A stretch of 42,502 bases of DNA from an uncultured Clostridia bacterium (GTDB taxonomy: Bacteria > Bacillota > Clostridia > TANB77 > CAG-508): the NCBI GenBank assembly GCA_947632475.1, contig CANRPI010000005.1:1-42502 (forward strand), read 5' to 3'. Every line of letters starts with the position of its first letter. Within the stretch, counting starts at the first letter, position 1. This document shows, one piece after another, positions 41,542 to 42,502 of the stretch. The notes beneath the pieces are model-generated. The model saw only the letters and a list, made by a program, of their open reading frames with translations. It was not told where the DNA came from and made no database searches. Made by a program: the position numbers and the translations under genes.

Positions 41542-41604
41542 AATGTGCTCGTGCCTCGCAATGGAACGAATGTTGAAAAAACCACTAATATATTGAAAAT
41601 AAGT

Positions 41605-41666
41605 AAAACCTCTAGTATAATAGATTCTGTAATCAAAAATTACAGAAATATTATACAGGAGGTTTT
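41605..41666 (+). promoter_or_regulatory. Recombinase leader hairpin that covers the SD
   Basis: A three-tier hairpin: AAAACCTC (41605-41612) with GAGGTTTT (41659-41666), GTATAAT (41615-41621) with ATTATAC (41650-41656), CTGTAAT (41627-41633) with ATTACAG (41639-41645), loop CAAAA. The AGGAGG Shine-Dalgarno (41657-41662) lies in the outer stem, so the fold would block translation of the recombinase. Confidence 0.65.
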
Positions 41667-41672
41667 TCTAAT

Positions 41673-42502
41673 ATGAACAATCAAGAACTAATGCAGAAGA
41701 TGAAGGAAGACATGGAAATGAGAGGATTCTCACCACATACAAAAGATAGTTATGAAAGAAAAGCAAAAGAAGTAATAAAATATTTTAAAAAACCAATGGA
41801 AGAGGTAACAACAGAAGAACTAAGGAAATATCTTTTAAAATATTTAAAAGAAGAAAGAAAACTATCAGAAAGAAGCGTAAACTATTATAATAGTGTAATA
41901 AGATTTATGTATGAAGTGACAATGGATAAGCTGATAAATAAGAAACAACTACCAATGTATAAAAAGAGGAGAAAAATGAAGGATGTGCTAACTAAAGAAG
42001 AGTTAAGCGCTTTTTTTAATGCCTGTGACAATTATATGTACAAGACAATATTCATGTTAATATATGGAAGTGGATTAAGAGTGTCGGAAGCAGTAAATTT
42101 AAAAATAGAAGACATAGACAGTAAAAAAATGAGAATATTTGTAAGAGGAGGAAAGGGAGGAAAAGATAGATATACGGTACTACCCAAGGCAAGTTTAGAA
42201 ATGTTAAGGAAATATTATAAAATATATAAACCAAAGCATCCAGAAGGATATATATTTTTAAATAGAGAAGGGAATCGAATAAAAACAGAAAGGACAAGAG
42301 TATATTTTAGAAGATATAGAAGAAAAGCGAAAATAGACAAAAAATTTGTAGTACATTCATTAAGACACGGATTTGCAACAGACTTAATAGAAAGAGGAGC
42401 AAGTATATTAGAAGTAAAAGAACTGATGGGACATAGCAACATAAGAAGTACAATGGAGTATATCCATGTAGCAAAAGTAGAATTATCGGTGGAAAATCCA
42501 TT
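41673..42502 (+). CDS. Tyrosine recombinase/integrase (partial, runs off the window)
   Basis: About 276 codons are visible with no stop before the edge. The N-terminal SAM-like DNA-binding domain (MEMRGFSPHTKDSYERKAKEVIKYF) is followed by the catalytic domain: Arg in GSGLRVSEAVNL, Lys in GKGGKDRYTVLP, HSLRHGFATDLIERG with H-x-x-R, and the second His in LMGHSNIRSTMEYIHVAK, whose Tyr is the nucleophile. Most of the protein is present; only the end is missing. AGGAGG lies 10 bases before the ATG. It probably belongs to a transposon or integrated element that starts near 41541 inside a pilin gene. Confidence 0.92.
   Translation, partial: MNNQELMQKMKEDMEMRGFSPHTKDSYERKAKEVIKYFKKPMEEVTTEELRKYLLKYLKEERKLSERSVNYYNSVIRFMYEVTMDKLINKKQLPMYKKRRKMKDVLTKEELSAFFNACDNYMYKTIFMLIYGSGLRVSEAVNLKIEDIDSKKMRIFVRGGKGGKDRYTVLPKASLEMLRKYYKIYKPKHPEGYIFLNREGNRIKTERTRVYFRRYRRKAKIDKKFVVHSLRHGFATDLIERGASILEVKELMGHSNIRSTMEYIHVAKVELSVENP

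Overview
The window is low-GC DNA (about 30% G+C by eye), with AGA/AGG as the main arginine codons, strong AAGGAGG ribosome binding sites and compact gene runs. A complete spoIIA operon, spoIID, a spoIIQ-like gene and a spore photoproduct lyase point to an endospore-forming member of the Clostridia. There are no rRNA or tRNA genes and no CRISPR array. Most of the window is conserved housekeeping chromosome; the last 2 kb looks like mobile-element territory.

Layout: a T-box leader and thrS; ychF; an LPXTG surface protein convergent with a sortase; priA-def-fmt; a type IV pilin-like gene; Asp23-amaP-DUF2273-nusB-xseA-xseB-DUF212-fhs-uvrA-HTH; an oligopeptide-type binding protein; recA; a HIT-like gene; a small membrane protein; a reverse-strand pair (DUF4912 protein and GH57 branching enzyme); spore photoproduct lyase; phosphofructokinase; valS; a secreted glucosaminidase-like protein; spoIIAA-spoIIAB-spoIIAC(sigF)-spoIID-spoIIQ; lexA; an acyl-CoA synthetase; an RsmB/NOP-type RNA methyltransferase; two small genes; a pilin fragment cut by an element whose tyrosine recombinase runs off the right edge.

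The main result is a recurrent +1 recoding signature. Four otherwise intact genes (priA, xseA, uvrA, spoIIAC) are each broken by one or two apparent single-base insertions, seven in all. Every one is an extra C directly before a conserved glycine codon GGA or GGG, so that the frame-zero codon is always CGG. Skipping the C restores the full family-length protein each time (about 742, 397, 945 and 244 aa). Two sites fall in Walker A motifs with the same 12 bases. Reading both strands by eye, I find in-frame CGG elsewhere in only three places, in two genes: two are CGGT and one is CGGA. This looks like CGGR decoded as glycine by a quadruplet or +1 event at a poorly served CGG codon. It does not look like random sequencing error or pseudogene decay. 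It is the candidate undescribed system.

Secondary signals are three genes (priA, def, xseA) whose Shine-Dalgarno is separated from the start codon by a hairpin, GTCCC-rich intergenic repeats (one supplies the C-terminus of ThrRS), a structured spoIIA leader with a tiny ORF, and a pair of matching palindromes beside the mobile element.
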